From positions 1 to 7,475 of the forward strand of contig JAICHN010000261.1 of NCBI GenBank assembly GCA_025924845.1: DNA of 7,475 bases, in the 5' to 3' direction. Position numbers and translations under genes: made by a program. Under the pieces are notes generated by a model. It saw only the letters and a program-made list of their open reading frames with translations, had not been told where the DNA came from and did no database searches. Shown here one piece after another: positions 1 to 6,398 of the stretch; within the stretch, counting starts at the first letter, position 1; the number at the start of each line of letters is the position of its first letter. The stretch comes from Chloroflexota bacterium. GTDB taxonomy: Bacteria; Chloroflexota; UBA5177; JANWHV01.

Positions 1-965
1 ACACTACCTACTGGATCGCCTACAACAGCGACGGCGCCACCGACCAGCTCTATTTCGTGGGTGATGGGCGGGGAGAGAACACCTTTAGCACGGCGGTGTC
101 CTTCGGCACCTGGCCGAGCGACTTCCCGGACAGCGCCATCTACGACACGCCGGGCTACCTGCTCTACGCCACGCTGAGCGACAGCGGTGGGGGGACAGCC
201 ACGCCCACCGCGACGGCTACCCCCACCGGCAGCCCCACCGCCACCGGCACCAGCACGAACACGCCGAGCAGTACCGCGACGGCCACGGCGACGGCAACCA
301 GTACGCCGGTGATCACCCCAAGCACCCGGACCATCGCCTACACCTACGACGGCCTGCAACGGCTGACCGGGGCGGTGGAATCAGCTGGCAGCAGCTTTGC
401 CTACAGCTACGATCTGGCGGGGAACCGTACCGGCGTCTCCCTCGACGGCAACGCGACCACCACCAGCTACGACGCGGCGGACCAGGTGATAGGCTGGACC
501 TACGATGGCGCCGGCAACCTGACCAACGACGGCACGACCACTACCGGGCAGACCACCGGCTACGCCTACAACGGCGACGGCACCCTGGTGGGCCAGACCG
601 TGAACGGTACCACCACCACCTACACCCAAGATCTGGCAGGAAACCTCACCCAGGTATTGGCAAGCACGGTCGGCCTGACCACCACCGATTACCTCTACGC
701 CGAGAACATCGCACCGCTGGCGGCGACGACCGGTGGTTCCCGCATCTGGTATGGCATTGATGGGCAAGGCAGCGTCCGGCAGAGTCTGGACGACACCGGG
801 GTGGTCCTGGGTGTGCGGAACTACGATCCGTTCGGCCAGATCGAGGCAGGCAGTTCGCTGATCGGTCCATTCGGCTATACCGGCGAACTGCAGGACGCGC
901 CGACTGGGCAAAAGTATCTGCGGGCACGGTGGTACCAGTCGGGTGTCGATAGGCGCGAAACGTGA
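1..965 (+). CDS. Rhs/YD-repeat surface protein, C-terminal part (5' end outside window)
   Basis: The reading frame is open from nt 3, so this is the 3' end of a longer gene. Order of parts: the end of a beta-rich domain (nt 3-190, with YWIAYNSDG and FGTWPSDFP) that I cannot assign to a family; a Thr/Ala/Pro/Ser-rich linker (about nt 195-326); YD repeats such as YTYDGLQRLTG, YSYDLAGNRTG and WTYDGAGNLTN (nt 340-720); and the Rhs core tail YDPFGQ ... FGYTGELQD ... KYLRARWY (nt 822-935). Rhs/YD proteins are secreted or surface-exposed beta-cage shells that usually carry a variable C-terminal domain, often a toxin. Here the frame stops 10 residues after LRARWY, where the family normally continues through a GRF..RDP motif into that domain. 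No toxin or immunity gene follows. It may therefore be a degraded or truncated Rhs gene. Family assignment is firm; whether the gene is functional is not. Confidence 0.85.
   Translation, partial: TTYWIAYNSDGATDQLYFVGDGRGENTFSTAVSFGTWPSDFPDSAIYDTPGYLLYATLSDSGGGTATPTATATPTGSPTATGTSTNTPSSTATATATATSTPVITPSTRTIAYTYDGLQRLTGAVESAGSSFAYSYDLAGNRTGVSLDGNATTTSYDAADQVIGWTYDGAGNLTNDGTTTTGQTTGYAYNGDGTLVGQTVNGTTTTYTQDLAGNLTQVLASTVGLTTTDYLYAENIAPLAATTGGSRIWYGIDGQGSVRQSLDDTGVVLGVRNYDPFGQIEAGSSLIGPFGYTGELQDAPTGQKYLRARWYQSGVDRRET
195..326 (+). repeat. Low-complexity Thr/Pro/Ala linker-coding repeat
   Basis: In-frame degenerate repeats built from ACG/ACC, CCC and GCG/GCC codons encode runs such as TPTATATPTGSPTATG and STATATATATSTP. 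Such linkers join an N-terminal adhesive domain to the YD-repeat shell in many Chloroflexota and actinobacterial surface proteins. The tract is prone to slippage and to assembly error. Confidence 0.75.
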
Positions 966-1029
966 TCCAGGGGGGAGTGGGTGCCGGCAGGGGACCGCTC
1001 GGCCGGGGGACGCCGCTTACCCGTGCGCC

Positions 1030-1038
1030 TGCTAGAAT
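1030..1038 (+). promoter_or_regulatory. Candidate extended -10 promoter for the UPF0173 hydrolase gene
   Basis: The sequence TGCTAGAAT is an extended -10 element: TG, one base, then TAGAAT, five of six matches to TATAAT. No good -35 lies 15-18 bp upstream, which extended -10 promoters tolerate. Transcription would begin near nt 1045, about 58 nt before the chosen start codon. Confidence 0.4.
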
Positions 1039-1102
1039 ACAGGATGGGAGAAATGGTGCTCGGTGTATAACTGGGTGCATTACGTGGAGGGAGATGCGCG
1101 GC

Positions 1103-1810
1103 ATGAGCATTGTGCGCGGCATCACGGTGACTTGGCTTGGCCATTCCACCTTCAAGGTAACCAGTGTGGACGGCAAAACACTCCTTATCGATCCCTGGCT
1201 CGCGGGGAATCCTCGCTGTCCAGAGGGAGAGAAGACCCAGACGGATGTCGATCTCATGCTGTGTACGCACGGTCATTTCGATCACATCGGCGATGCTGTT
1301 GCCACGGCGAAGGCCGCTTCGCCCACCGTGGTCGGCATTTTTGAGCTCTGCTCCTGGATGGAGCGGAAGGGTGTGCGGAACACCGAGCCCATGAATAAGG
1401 GCGGGAGCGTACGCATCGGCGACATCACGGTGACCATGGTTCATGCGGATCATAGCTGTGGGATCACCGAGGATGACGGCAGCATCGCCTATGGCGGCGA
1501 GGCGGTGGGGTACGTCATTGAGTTCGAAAACGGCTTCCGGCTCTACCACGCGGGCGACACCGCGGTATTCGGAGACATGAAGCTGATCGGGGATCTCTAC
1601 CGGCCCGATCTGGCCATGCTGCCCATAGGCGACCGATTCGTGATGTCCCCGCGCGAGGCGGCCCTGGCCGCGCGACTGCTTGGCGTCTCCACGGTCATTC
1701 CCATGCACTTTGGTACATTTCCCTTGCTTACCGGTACGCCGGATGCCTTGCGGGCCGAAAGTCCCGAGTTGCATGTGGTAGACCTGGAACCTGGTCAAAC
1801 TTTGCGGTAG
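1103..1810 (+). CDS. UPF0173 family metal-dependent hydrolase (metallo-beta-lactamase fold)
   Basis: A 235-residue cytoplasmic protein of the size usual for UPF0173. Visible motifs: WLGHSTF (11-17) followed by the LLIDPWL strand (27-33); the metal-binding THGHFDH loop (55-61; H56, H58, D60, H61); a conserved MNKGGS segment (97-102); VHADHS (113-118); HAGDT (149-153), supplying the bridging Asp; and MHFGTFP (201-207) with the last metal His. These place it in the metallo-beta-lactamase superfamily with two metal sites; the natural substrate of UPF0173 proteins is not established, so no reaction is assigned. The frame is open further upstream, but residues before MSIVRG look non-coding. A GGAGG site (1086-1090) serves the ATG at 1103 (12-nt spacing); ATG 1094 is an alternative but only 3 nt from that site. 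It is 72 nt upstream of the small membrane protein and could be cotranscribed with it. Confidence 0.9.
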   Translation: MSIVRGITVTWLGHSTFKVTSVDGKTLLIDPWLAGNPRCPEGEKTQTDVDLMLCTHGHFDHIGDAVATAKAASPTVVGIFELCSWMERKGVRNTEPMNKGGSVRIGDITVTMVHADHSCGITEDDGSIAYGGEAVGYVIEFENGFRLYHAGDTAVFGDMKLIGDLYRPDLAMLPIGDRFVMSPREAALAARLLGVSTVIPMHFGTFPLLTGTPDALRAESPELHVVDLEPGQTLR

Positions 1811-1882
1811 GAACCCGTTCCGGCTCGGTGTCGTCGTTCACGATACCGACCATGGGTGACATTGAATGTGAAGGAGAGTCAC

Positions 1883-2194
1883 GTGCCTGAGCTAGAAACA
1901 GCCGTCCAGGGGGCGGAGGTCTCGGCGGACGAAGAGAATCAAGAGGAAGCGAGTTCCGGCAAGCGGGGGGGCGGATTCTTCCGCTTTTTGTTCATTGGCC
2001 TGGTGATTGGAGCCGCCATTGCCCTATTCAGCCGGCGGGGCAGCGGCGAGGATGACGAAGACTTCGGCGAGGAGAATTGGATCGAGGTCAAGCACGAGGA
2101 CAGCGGGACCGGCGCCGCGGTGCCGACCGCCACTCCAGTTTCCCCCGCCAAGCCCGCCACGGAGGCAAGCTCCGCGGGTGAATCCGAGAAGTAG
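1883..2194 (+). CDS. Small acidic single-pass membrane protein, unknown function
   Basis: A 103-residue protein, not recognised beyond its architecture. Residues 1-25 are acidic and look disordered; K27-R28-GGG precedes one hydrophobic helix (about 32-49, FFRFLFIGLVIGAAIALF), followed by SRR, a strongly acidic stretch (EDDEDFGEENWIE) and a Pro/Ala/Thr/Ser-rich tail. The glycine-rich helix with short flanks recalls YtxH-like small membrane proteins, but similarity is weak. Positive charges flank both ends of the helix, so orientation is unclear. The start is GTG 1883, chosen because AAGGAGAG (1871-1878) sits 4-6 nt upstream; an in-frame GTG at 1856 has no such site. It follows the UPF0173 gene and ends just before the large inverted repeat. 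Confidence 0.65.
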   Translation: MPELETAVQGAEVSADEENQEEASSGKRGGGFFRFLFIGLVIGAAIALFSRRGSGEDDEDFGEENWIEVKHEDSGTGAAVPTATPVSPAKPATEASSAGESEK

Positions 2195-2209
2195 ATTCCG
2201 TTCCGTTCT

Positions 2210-2256
2210 GAGCGCGAAGAGACCGGAGGCGAATTGCCTCCGGTCTCTTCGCGCTC
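2210..2256. terminator. Perfect 21-bp hairpin between convergent genes, probable bidirectional terminator
   Basis: The left arm 2210-2230 and right arm 2236-2256 are exact reverse complements around a 5-nt loop (GAATT). It sits 15 nt after the stop of the small membrane protein gene and 15 nt after the glnA stop on the other strand, the expected place for a shared terminator. Neither side is followed by a T-run, so it is an atypical intrinsic terminator (a long GC stem without a U-tract), or an RNA 3'-end stabiliser. Confidence 0.8.
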
Positions 2257-2271
2257 GGACGGGTAACCTAC

Positions 2272-3705
2272 CTACACGTCGAAGTACAGGTGATATTCAT
2301 GCGGGGTGGGGCGGAGTCGTACTTGCGCTACCTCGGTCGACCGCTTGAGGCCGATCCAGGTATCGAGCAGGTCGGGCGTGAACACGCCGTCGGCGAGGAG
2401 AAACTCGTTGTCGTTCTCCAGTGCGCTAAGTGCGTCGTCCAGACTACCGGGCACGGAGCGGATCTTCTCGTAGTCTTCCGGCTCCAGTTCATAGATATTG
2501 CGGTCGAGCGGTCCCATGCCCTCTTTGGCCGGATCCAGGCCGCGCCGTACCCCGTCGATGCCCGCGCACAGCAGGGCGGCGAAGGTGAGGTAGGGATTGG
2601 CCGACGGGTCCGGGGGACGGAACTCGATCCGCTTCGTCTTCGGATTGTGCGAGTACATGGGAATGCGTACGGCGGCGCTCCGGTTCCGGGCCGAAAAGAC
2701 GAGGTTCACGGGCGCCTCGAAGCCGGGTACCAGCCTGCGATACGAATTGGTGGTTGGCGCCGCGAACGCCAGAATCGCCGGAGCGTGCAGGAGCAGTCCC
2801 GCGATGTAACTGAGCGCCATCTTGCTCAACCCCGCGTAACCTGCCTCGTCGGCGAAGAGCGGCGTACCGCCCTTCCACAGGCTTTGGTGTACGTGCATTC
2901 CGGAGCCGTTATCTCCAAAGAGCGGTTTCGGCATGAAGGTGGCAACCTTGCCGTTCCGGGCCGCCACGTTCTTCACCACATACTTGTATGCCTGCATGTT
3001 GTCGGCCATCTTCAGCAGCGTGTCGAACCGCATGTCAATCTCGCACTGGCCGGCGGTCGCTACCTCGTGATGATGCGTCTCCACGTCAATGCCGAAGTAC
3101 TCGGCCATGGTCAAGATCATCTCGCCGCGGAGGTCGCTCAGGTTGTCATGCGGAGGGACGGGAAAGTAGCCTTCCTTGTTACGGATCTTGTAGGCTTGAT
3201 TGCCGCCTTCCTCGGAGCGCCCAGTGTTCCAGTGGGCCTCCGCCGAATCGATGGAGTAGAAGGTGTGGTGAGGGGACGACTCGTAGCGTACGTCGTCGAA
3301 GACGAAGAACTCGGCCTCGGGACCGAAGTACGCCGTATCGGCGATCCCGGAGTCACGCACCAACTTTTCCGCTTTACGGGCGATGAAACGAGGGTCGCGG
3401 CTATAAGGGATGCGGCTGAGCGGGTCTACCACGTCGCCGATCAGGGAAAGGGTCGGTTCGGCGTGGAAGGGATCGATGTGGGCGGTATCGGGATCGGGCA
3501 GGAGGAGCATATCGCTCTCATTGATCTCCTGAAAGCCCCGGATACTGGAGCCGTCGAAACCCAAACCATCGTCGAATGTGTCGGCGTCGAACGCGGAAAT
3601 CGGCACCGTAAAATGCTGCCAGGTACCGGGCAAATCGGTGAACTTTACATCCACCAACTTCACGTCGTTATCTTGAGCGAACTGAATAACCTCGTTTGGT
3701 TTCAC
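2272..3705 (-). CDS. glnA: Type I glutamine synthetase
   Basis: Glutamate-ammonia ligase: glutamate + NH3 + ATP gives glutamine, the central ammonium-assimilation step, in a cytoplasmic dodecamer. The protein is 477 residues, close to the ~470 usual for GSI. The beta-grasp domain includes [10 protein letters not shown] (49-58). The catalytic domain shows PEAEFFVF (129-136; metal ligands E130 and E132), [12 protein letters not shown] (211-222; E214, E222), [16 protein letters not shown] (258-273; H271), NRSAAVRIP (341-349) and RIEFRPPDP (359-367). [12 protein letters not shown] segment carries Y405, matching the adenylylated tyrosine of enteric GlnA, so it resembles the adenylylatable GSI-beta type. 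The start is GTG 3705, because GGAGGAG lies 6-7 nt upstream and the product then begins MKPNEV; upstream residues look non-coding. It lies downstream of, and co-directional with, the ANTAR regulator, separated by 192 nt of possibly regulatory leader. Confidence 0.97.
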   Translation of the reverse strand: MKPNEVIQFAQDNDVKLVDVKFTDLPGTWQHFTVPISAFDADTFDDGLGFDGSSIRGFQEINESDMLLLPDPDTAHIDPFHAEPTLSLIGDVVDPLSRIPYSRDPRFIARKAEKLVRDSGIADTAYFGPEAEFFVFDDVRYESSPHHTFYSIDSAEAHWNTGRSEEGGNQAYKIRNKEGYFPVPPHDNLSDLRGEMILTMAEYFGIDVETHHHEVATAGQCEIDMRFDTLLKMADNMQAYKYVVKNVAARNGKVATFMPKPLFGDNGSGMHVHQSLWKGGTPLFADEAGYAGLSKMALSYIAGLLLHAPAILAFAAPTTNSYRRLVPGFEAPVNLVFSARNRSAAVRIPMYSHNPKTKRIEFRPPDPSANPYLTFAALLCAGIDGVRRGLDPAKEGMGPLDRNIYELEPEDYEKIRSVPGSLDDALSALENDNEFLLADGVFTPDLLDTWIGLKRSTEVAQVRLRPTPHEYHLYFDV

Positions 3706-3733
3706 GCAAACTCCTCCACACGTAGGGCGCGCC

Positions 3734-3827
3734 AAAAACGCGGAGCCTCATTGCTCGACACGAATTCGCCGGCGCTGGCGGAGGATGGGCGCGACATCGC
3801 GCGGGAAAGTTGCGCCGACATTGGCGC
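3734..3827 (-). promoter_or_regulatory. Candidate ANTAR-target antitermination leader of glnA
   Basis: Between the ANTAR regulator stop and the glnA start, the minus strand carries four hairpins with six-base loops: 3827-3812 (stem GCGCC/GGCGC, loop AATGTC), 3802-3789 (GCGC/GCGC, loop GATGTC), 3780-3767 (CGCC/GGCG, loop AGCGCC) and 3756-3743 (GAGC/GCTC, loop AATGAG). Three loops have A at position 1 and G at position 4, the known ANTAR recognition pattern (as for EutV and NasR targets). The last stem can be extended with wobble pairs across a C-C mismatch and is followed by T5 (3738-3734), so it looks like a modest intrinsic terminator before the glnA ribosome site. Stems are short and the region is GC-rich, so chance is not excluded. 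Confidence 0.4.
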
Positions 3828-3850
3828 CCGTTCGCGGAATCGTATGCAGG

Positions 3851-3873
3851 CGTACCACGAACCGTACGGTACG
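3851..3873. repeat. Inverted repeat in the ANTAR-glnA intergenic region
   Basis: CGTACC (3851-3856) and GGTACG (3868-3873) are exact reverse complements, enclosing an overlapping 8-nt palindrome CCGTACGG (3862-3869). It could be a protein-binding operator or a hairpin at the 5' side of the glnA leader. I see no convincing promoter beside it; TACGAT (3844-3839) resembles a -10 but lacks a matching -35. Confidence 0.35.
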
Positions 3874-3897
3874 AGCGGCCCTGCCACCGCTGCCTGA

Positions 3898-4491
3898 TCA
3901 GCTTGACTTGGTCGCTTGGTGCGCCAAGAGAATTGCTTCCGCCACCTCTTTCATGGATTTGCGAGTATCCATACTGAGCTTTTGAATCCGGCGGAAGGCT
4001 TCGGCCTCCTTAAGGCCCTGGGTTTCCATCAGCAAGCCCTTGGCACGTTCGACCAGTTTCCGCACGCTAAGAGCCTCCCGTACATCATCCAGTTCGGCGC
4101 GCAGGGTGCGAAGTTCACCGAAACGGGCCAGCGCCACCTCGATTTGCGGCTGCAGATCCGACTGGCGAAAGGGCTTGACCAGATAGGCCACCGCTCCGGC
4201 GTCACTTGCCTGTTGCACCAACTCCCCCTCTCCATACGCGGTGAGGAGCAGTACCGGCGCGATGTTTTCCTCGGTCAGCACGCGCAGAGCGGCGATCCCG
4301 TCCATCTCCGGCATCTTGATATCCATAATCACGATGTCGGGACGGAGCGTGCGCGCCAAATCCACCGCATGTTTCCCGTCAGCCGCTTCCCCTACCACGT
4401 CATAGCCCAGACTCTCCAAAGTTTCGCGCAGATCGATGCGAATGAGCGGCTCATCATCCGCGATTACGATCCGTGTAGCCGAGTTGGGCAT
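3898..4491 (-). CDS. ANTAR-domain response regulator (REC-ANTAR)
   Basis: A 197-residue cytoplasmic two-component regulator. The receiver domain (about 6-122) has the acidic pair D12-D13, phosphoacceptor D57 in VIMDIKMPEMDG, T84, Y103 and K106 in the VKPF motif, so the phosphorylation machinery is complete. A charged helix (about 123-142, coiled-coil-like) leads to an ANTAR domain (about 143-190) with the typical ERAKGLLM segment (148-155) and EAFRRIQKLSMDTRKSMKEVAEAIL. ANTAR domains bind RNA hairpins with six-base loops and prevent transcription termination; phosphorylation promotes dimer formation. Layout is like mycobacterial PdtaR and clostridial NitR-type regulators. No partner kinase is in the window. 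It has a near-consensus promoter and an excellent ribosome site, and it immediately precedes glnA, which I infer is its target. Family call is firm; target is inference. Confidence 0.95.
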   Translation of the reverse strand: MPNSATRIVIADDEPLIRIDLRETLESLGYDVVGEAADGKHAVDLARTLRPDIVIMDIKMPEMDGIAALRVLTEENIAPVLLLTAYGEGELVQQASDAGAVAYLVKPFRQSDLQPQIEVALARFGELRTLRAELDDVREALSVRKLVERAKGLLMETQGLKEAEAFRRIQKLSMDTRKSMKEVAEAILLAHQATKSS

Positions 4492-4495
4492 GGTA

Positions 4496-4506
4496 CACCT
4501 CCTTTC
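4496..4506 (-). promoter_or_regulatory. Very strong Shine-Dalgarno of the ANTAR regulator gene
   Basis: Minus-strand GAAAGGAGGTG is an 11-base complement to the usual 16S rRNA 3' end, placed just before ATG 4491 (6 nt after GGAGG). It fixes the start codon and suggests efficient translation for a regulator. Confidence 0.85.
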
Positions 4507-4515
4507 TCCTACAGA

Positions 4516-4544
4516 ATCATAGGGCGGCCTGCTTGCCCCGTCAA
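4516..4544 (-). promoter_or_regulatory. Near-consensus sigma-70-type promoter for the ANTAR regulator (and glnA)
   Basis: Minus-strand -35 TTGACG (4544-4539) and -10 TATGAT (4521-4516) each match consensus at five of six positions with a 17-bp spacer. Transcription would begin near 4509, giving a very short untranslated leader before ATG 4491. It lies downstream of the aminotransferase terminator, so ANTAR regulator and glnA probably form their own unit. Confidence 0.75.
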
Positions 4545-4565
4545 ACGGTTATGCAAAACAGCGAA

Positions 4566-4597
4566 CTGCCGGTCGTGACGAACATCACGGCCGGCAG
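4566..4597 (-). terminator. Intrinsic terminator of the aminotransferase gene
   Basis: CTGCCGG-rich arms 4597-4585 and 4578-4566 form a 13-bp stem with a single C-A mismatch and a six-base loop (TGTTCG). A T-rich stretch including GTTTTG (4559-4554) follows on the minus strand. It begins 20 nt after the aminotransferase stop and precedes the ANTAR promoter. Confidence 0.75.
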
Positions 4598-4617
4598 CTC
4601 TCTTGCTCGGATTAAAG

Positions 4618-6069
4618 TCAGAGCGCGCGCGCGGCAATCCGCGGTTGCGGCTGTGTACGGCGGATGGGGGTTGGTCGACGGAAGCGGCGGTCCACCTCGG
4701 ACAGCACGCGATCCAACGTCTCCGCCATCTCGCCCAGTTGCGCTCGGGTAGCGATCAGGGGCGGCGAGAGTTGAATGACCGGTTCACCCCGATCCTCGGC
4801 GCGACAGATCAACCCTTCATCGAGGAGGCGGTTGGAAAGGAAACCGCGGAGCAAATCCTCGGACTCCTGATCGGTGAACGATTCGCGCGTGTCGCGATCC
4901 TTGACCAGCTCCATCGCCATGAAGTAGCCGGCGCCCCGCACGTCGCCGACACAGACATGGCGACGCTTCAGATCTTCCAGAAGGTCACGGAAGTAGGTCT
5001 CGTTCGCGGCCACGTTCTCGACCACCTTTTCCTCGACCATGATCTCGATGTTCTTGTTCGCCACGGCCGCCGCGACGGGGTGGCCGCCGAAGGTGATGCC
5101 GTGCGCGAAGCTGGTGGTATCGGTACTCATAAAGACATCGGCCACTTCGTCCCGCACCAGACAGCCGCCGATCGGTTGGTAGCCGCTGGAGAGGCCCTTG
5201 GCCATCGTCACGATATCGGGCACATAGTCATACTTTTGATGACCGAACATGGTGCCTAGCCGACCGTAGGCGCAGATCACTTCATCGCTGATGAAGAGAA
5301 TACCGTGCCGGTCGCACAGTTCGCGGACGGCTTGCATGTAGCCGGGCGGCGGCGTGAAACAGCCGCCGCTGTTCTGCACGGGCTCGATAATAATGGCCGC
5401 TACCGTATCTGGGCCCTCGAAGTTGATCACATCCTCAATATCACCTACACAACGGTTGCAGCAGGCGCCTCCGGCCATGGCCTGATAGGGGCAGCGATAG
5501 CAATTGGTATTGGGGACATGGCGCGCGCCGGGGACCAGCGGCTCGAACGGCGCGCGGATTGCGGGTATGCCGTTGACGCTGAGGGCCCCCATGGTCGTAC
5601 CGTGGTATGCCAGGCGGCGTGAGATCGTCTTGTAGCGCCCGGAGGTTCCGCGTAGTTTATGATATTGACGAGCCATCTTGAGCGCCGCTTCCACGGCTTC
5701 GGAGCCGCTGGCGGTGAAGAAGACGCGGTTCAGCGGGTCGGGCGCCAGTTCGGCGATGCGGGTGGCCAACTCGATGCTGGGCTCGTTCGCATAGCTGAAA
5801 TGGCTGCCATAGGAGAGGCGACGCATTTGATTGGCGGCGACATCGGCCAATTCGCCTCGTCCGTAGCCAATCTGGACAGTGAACAGACCGGAGAGTCCAT
5901 CAAAGTACCGTTTCCCATTGGAGTCCCAAAGGTAACAGCCTTCGCCGCGTTCAATAATGAAGGCACCGTCTTCGATGAGCGGTTTCATCCGGGAAAAATG
6001 CAACCAGGAGTGACGGCCAAAATCACGTTGCAGTGATTCAGCCCGCATTACAGCAGGATCGGCGACCAT
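4618..6069 (-). CDS. Class III PLP-dependent aminotransferase (omega-amino-acid type)
   Basis: A 483-residue fold-type I transaminase of the class III group that includes beta-alanine/pyruvate, GABA and putrescine aminotransferases; it would move an amino group from an omega-amine to a keto acid in the cytoplasm. Visible: substrate-side GLSGLFTVQIGYG (58-70), PLP phosphate loop ASGSEAVEAALKMAR (120-134), YHG (155-157) whose aromatic residue stacks on PLP, SDEVICAYGRLG (261-272) with D262 bonding the pyridine nitrogen, and the Schiff-base lysine K291 in MAKGLSSGYQPIGG. An insert holds a cysteine cluster: C190-x2-C193-x9-C203-C204-x2-C207. The exact substrate cannot be read from sequence. ATG 6069 is the longest start but its ribosome site (GAAAGAG) is weak; M8 (6048) is possible. 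It has its own terminator. A hairpin-rich 329-nt region lies upstream. Confidence 0.92.
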   Translation of the reverse strand: MVADPAVMRAESLQRDFGRHSWLHFSRMKPLIEDGAFIIERGEGCYLWDSNGKRYFDGLSGLFTVQIGYGRGELADVAANQMRRLSYGSHFSYANEPSIELATRIAELAPDPLNRVFFTASGSEAVEAALKMARQYHKLRGTSGRYKTISRRLAYHGTTMGALSVNGIPAIRAPFEPLVPGARHVPNTNCYRCPYQAMAGGACCNRCVGDIEDVINFEGPDTVAAIIIEPVQNSGGCFTPPPGYMQAVRELCDRHGILFISDEVICAYGRLGTMFGHQKYDYVPDIVTMAKGLSSGYQPIGGCLVRDEVADVFMSTDTTSFAHGITFGGHPVAAAVANKNIEIMVEEKVVENVAANETYFRDLLEDLKRRHVCVGDVRGAGYFMAMELVKDRDTRESFTDQESEDLLRGFLSNRLLDEGLICRAEDRGEPVIQLSPPLIATRAQLGEMAETLDRVLSEVDRRFRRPTPIRRTQPQPRIAARAL

Positions 6070-6313
6070 GAGTATACAACTCTTTCGCTATGGTGAGGTA
6101 TAAGGATTCGGACGGGGAAAGTCCGAAGAGCGGCCGGGCTTACAGCCCAAGGCAGAAGAGTGCTGCCTCAGCCATAACAGCGGTCGGGGAACATTTCGAC
6201 CGCCGTGCAATCGCCTCCCCAGTAGCGTCGCCGCACTGGTTCCAACCTCCCATATGGTTCCCGCGCCACCAACGGCTCATGCCGGGGTGGGGAAACCTAC
6301 TGGTATTACCCAC

Positions 6314-6343
6314 ACTGTACCAAAGGTTAGGGTGAGTGCGCAA
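6314..6343 (-). promoter_or_regulatory. Candidate promoter for the aminotransferase leader
   Basis: Minus-strand TTGCGC (6343-6338) and TACAGT (6319-6314), 18-bp spacer, with TGG directly before the -10 giving an extended -10 element. The start would be near 6307, just before the first of six hairpins, leaving a leader of about 240 nt. Confidence 0.35.
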
Positions 6344-6367
6344 GATGGGTGTGGATGATTTTTCGTC

Positions 6368-6395
6368 CCGGCGCCCCGCCGGTTGGTACGACCGG
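6368..6395 (-). terminator. Overlapping GC hairpins after the Rpn gene, possible terminator
   Basis: Two mutually exclusive hairpins begin right after the Rpn stop: 6395-6379 (CCGGT/ACCGG, 7-nt loop) and 6382-6368 (CCGGCG/CGCCGG, GGG loop). No T-run follows on the minus strand; A5 follows instead, so termination by this element is uncertain. Confidence 0.35.
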
Positions 6396-6398
6396 ATC

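Larger units (their letters stand above)
6070..6398 (-). other. Gene-free, hairpin-rich leader upstream of the aminotransferase
   Basis: No convincing gene on either strand. Reading minus 5'->3', six hairpins lie in a row: 6297-6256 (GGTT(T)CCC / GGGAACC, with inner CACC/GGTG and CGGC-ATGA-GCCG); 6239-6219 (CCAGTGCG, GCGA tetraloop, CGC-T-ACTGG); 6203-6180 (GCGGTCG/CGACCGC, loop with TTCCC); 6167-6151 (GGCAG/CTGCC); 6148-6136 (GGGCT/AGCCC); 6127-6107 (TTCGGAC/GTCCGAA, loop TTTCCCC). GGGGA at 6220-6216 could pair with either C-rich loop. This looks like a structured mRNA leader or small RNA, but I cannot match it to a known class. Confidence 0.35.

Noticed and set aside
195..326. Repeat tract considered as a CRISPR or tandem-repeat array
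   Set aside because: No spaced identical repeats; it is an in-frame Thr/Pro/Ala linker.
875..1798. A 307-codon minus-strand frame opposite the UPF0173 gene
   Set aside because: Shadow of a gene with intact catalytic motifs; product is low-quality and overlaps the Rhs end.
2290..3897. A 535-codon open frame on the plus strand opposite glnA
   Set aside because: It mirrors glnA codon structure; the translation has no recognisable domain and glnA is unmistakable. Long antisense frames are common in GC-rich genes.
6105..6150. Plus-strand GGATTCGGACGGGGAAAGTCCG resembling tmRNA or RNase P pieces split as GGATTCG and GGAAAGTCCG
   Set aside because: The rest of either RNA (tRNA-like end, P4 helix partners) is absent; the similarity comes from a simple local hairpin.
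6256..6275. Resemblance of GGTGGCGCGGG to the T-box motif (GGTGGTACCGCG)
   Set aside because: The key UACC bases are missing, no stem I with specifier loop is seen, and an aminotransferase is an unlikely T-box target.
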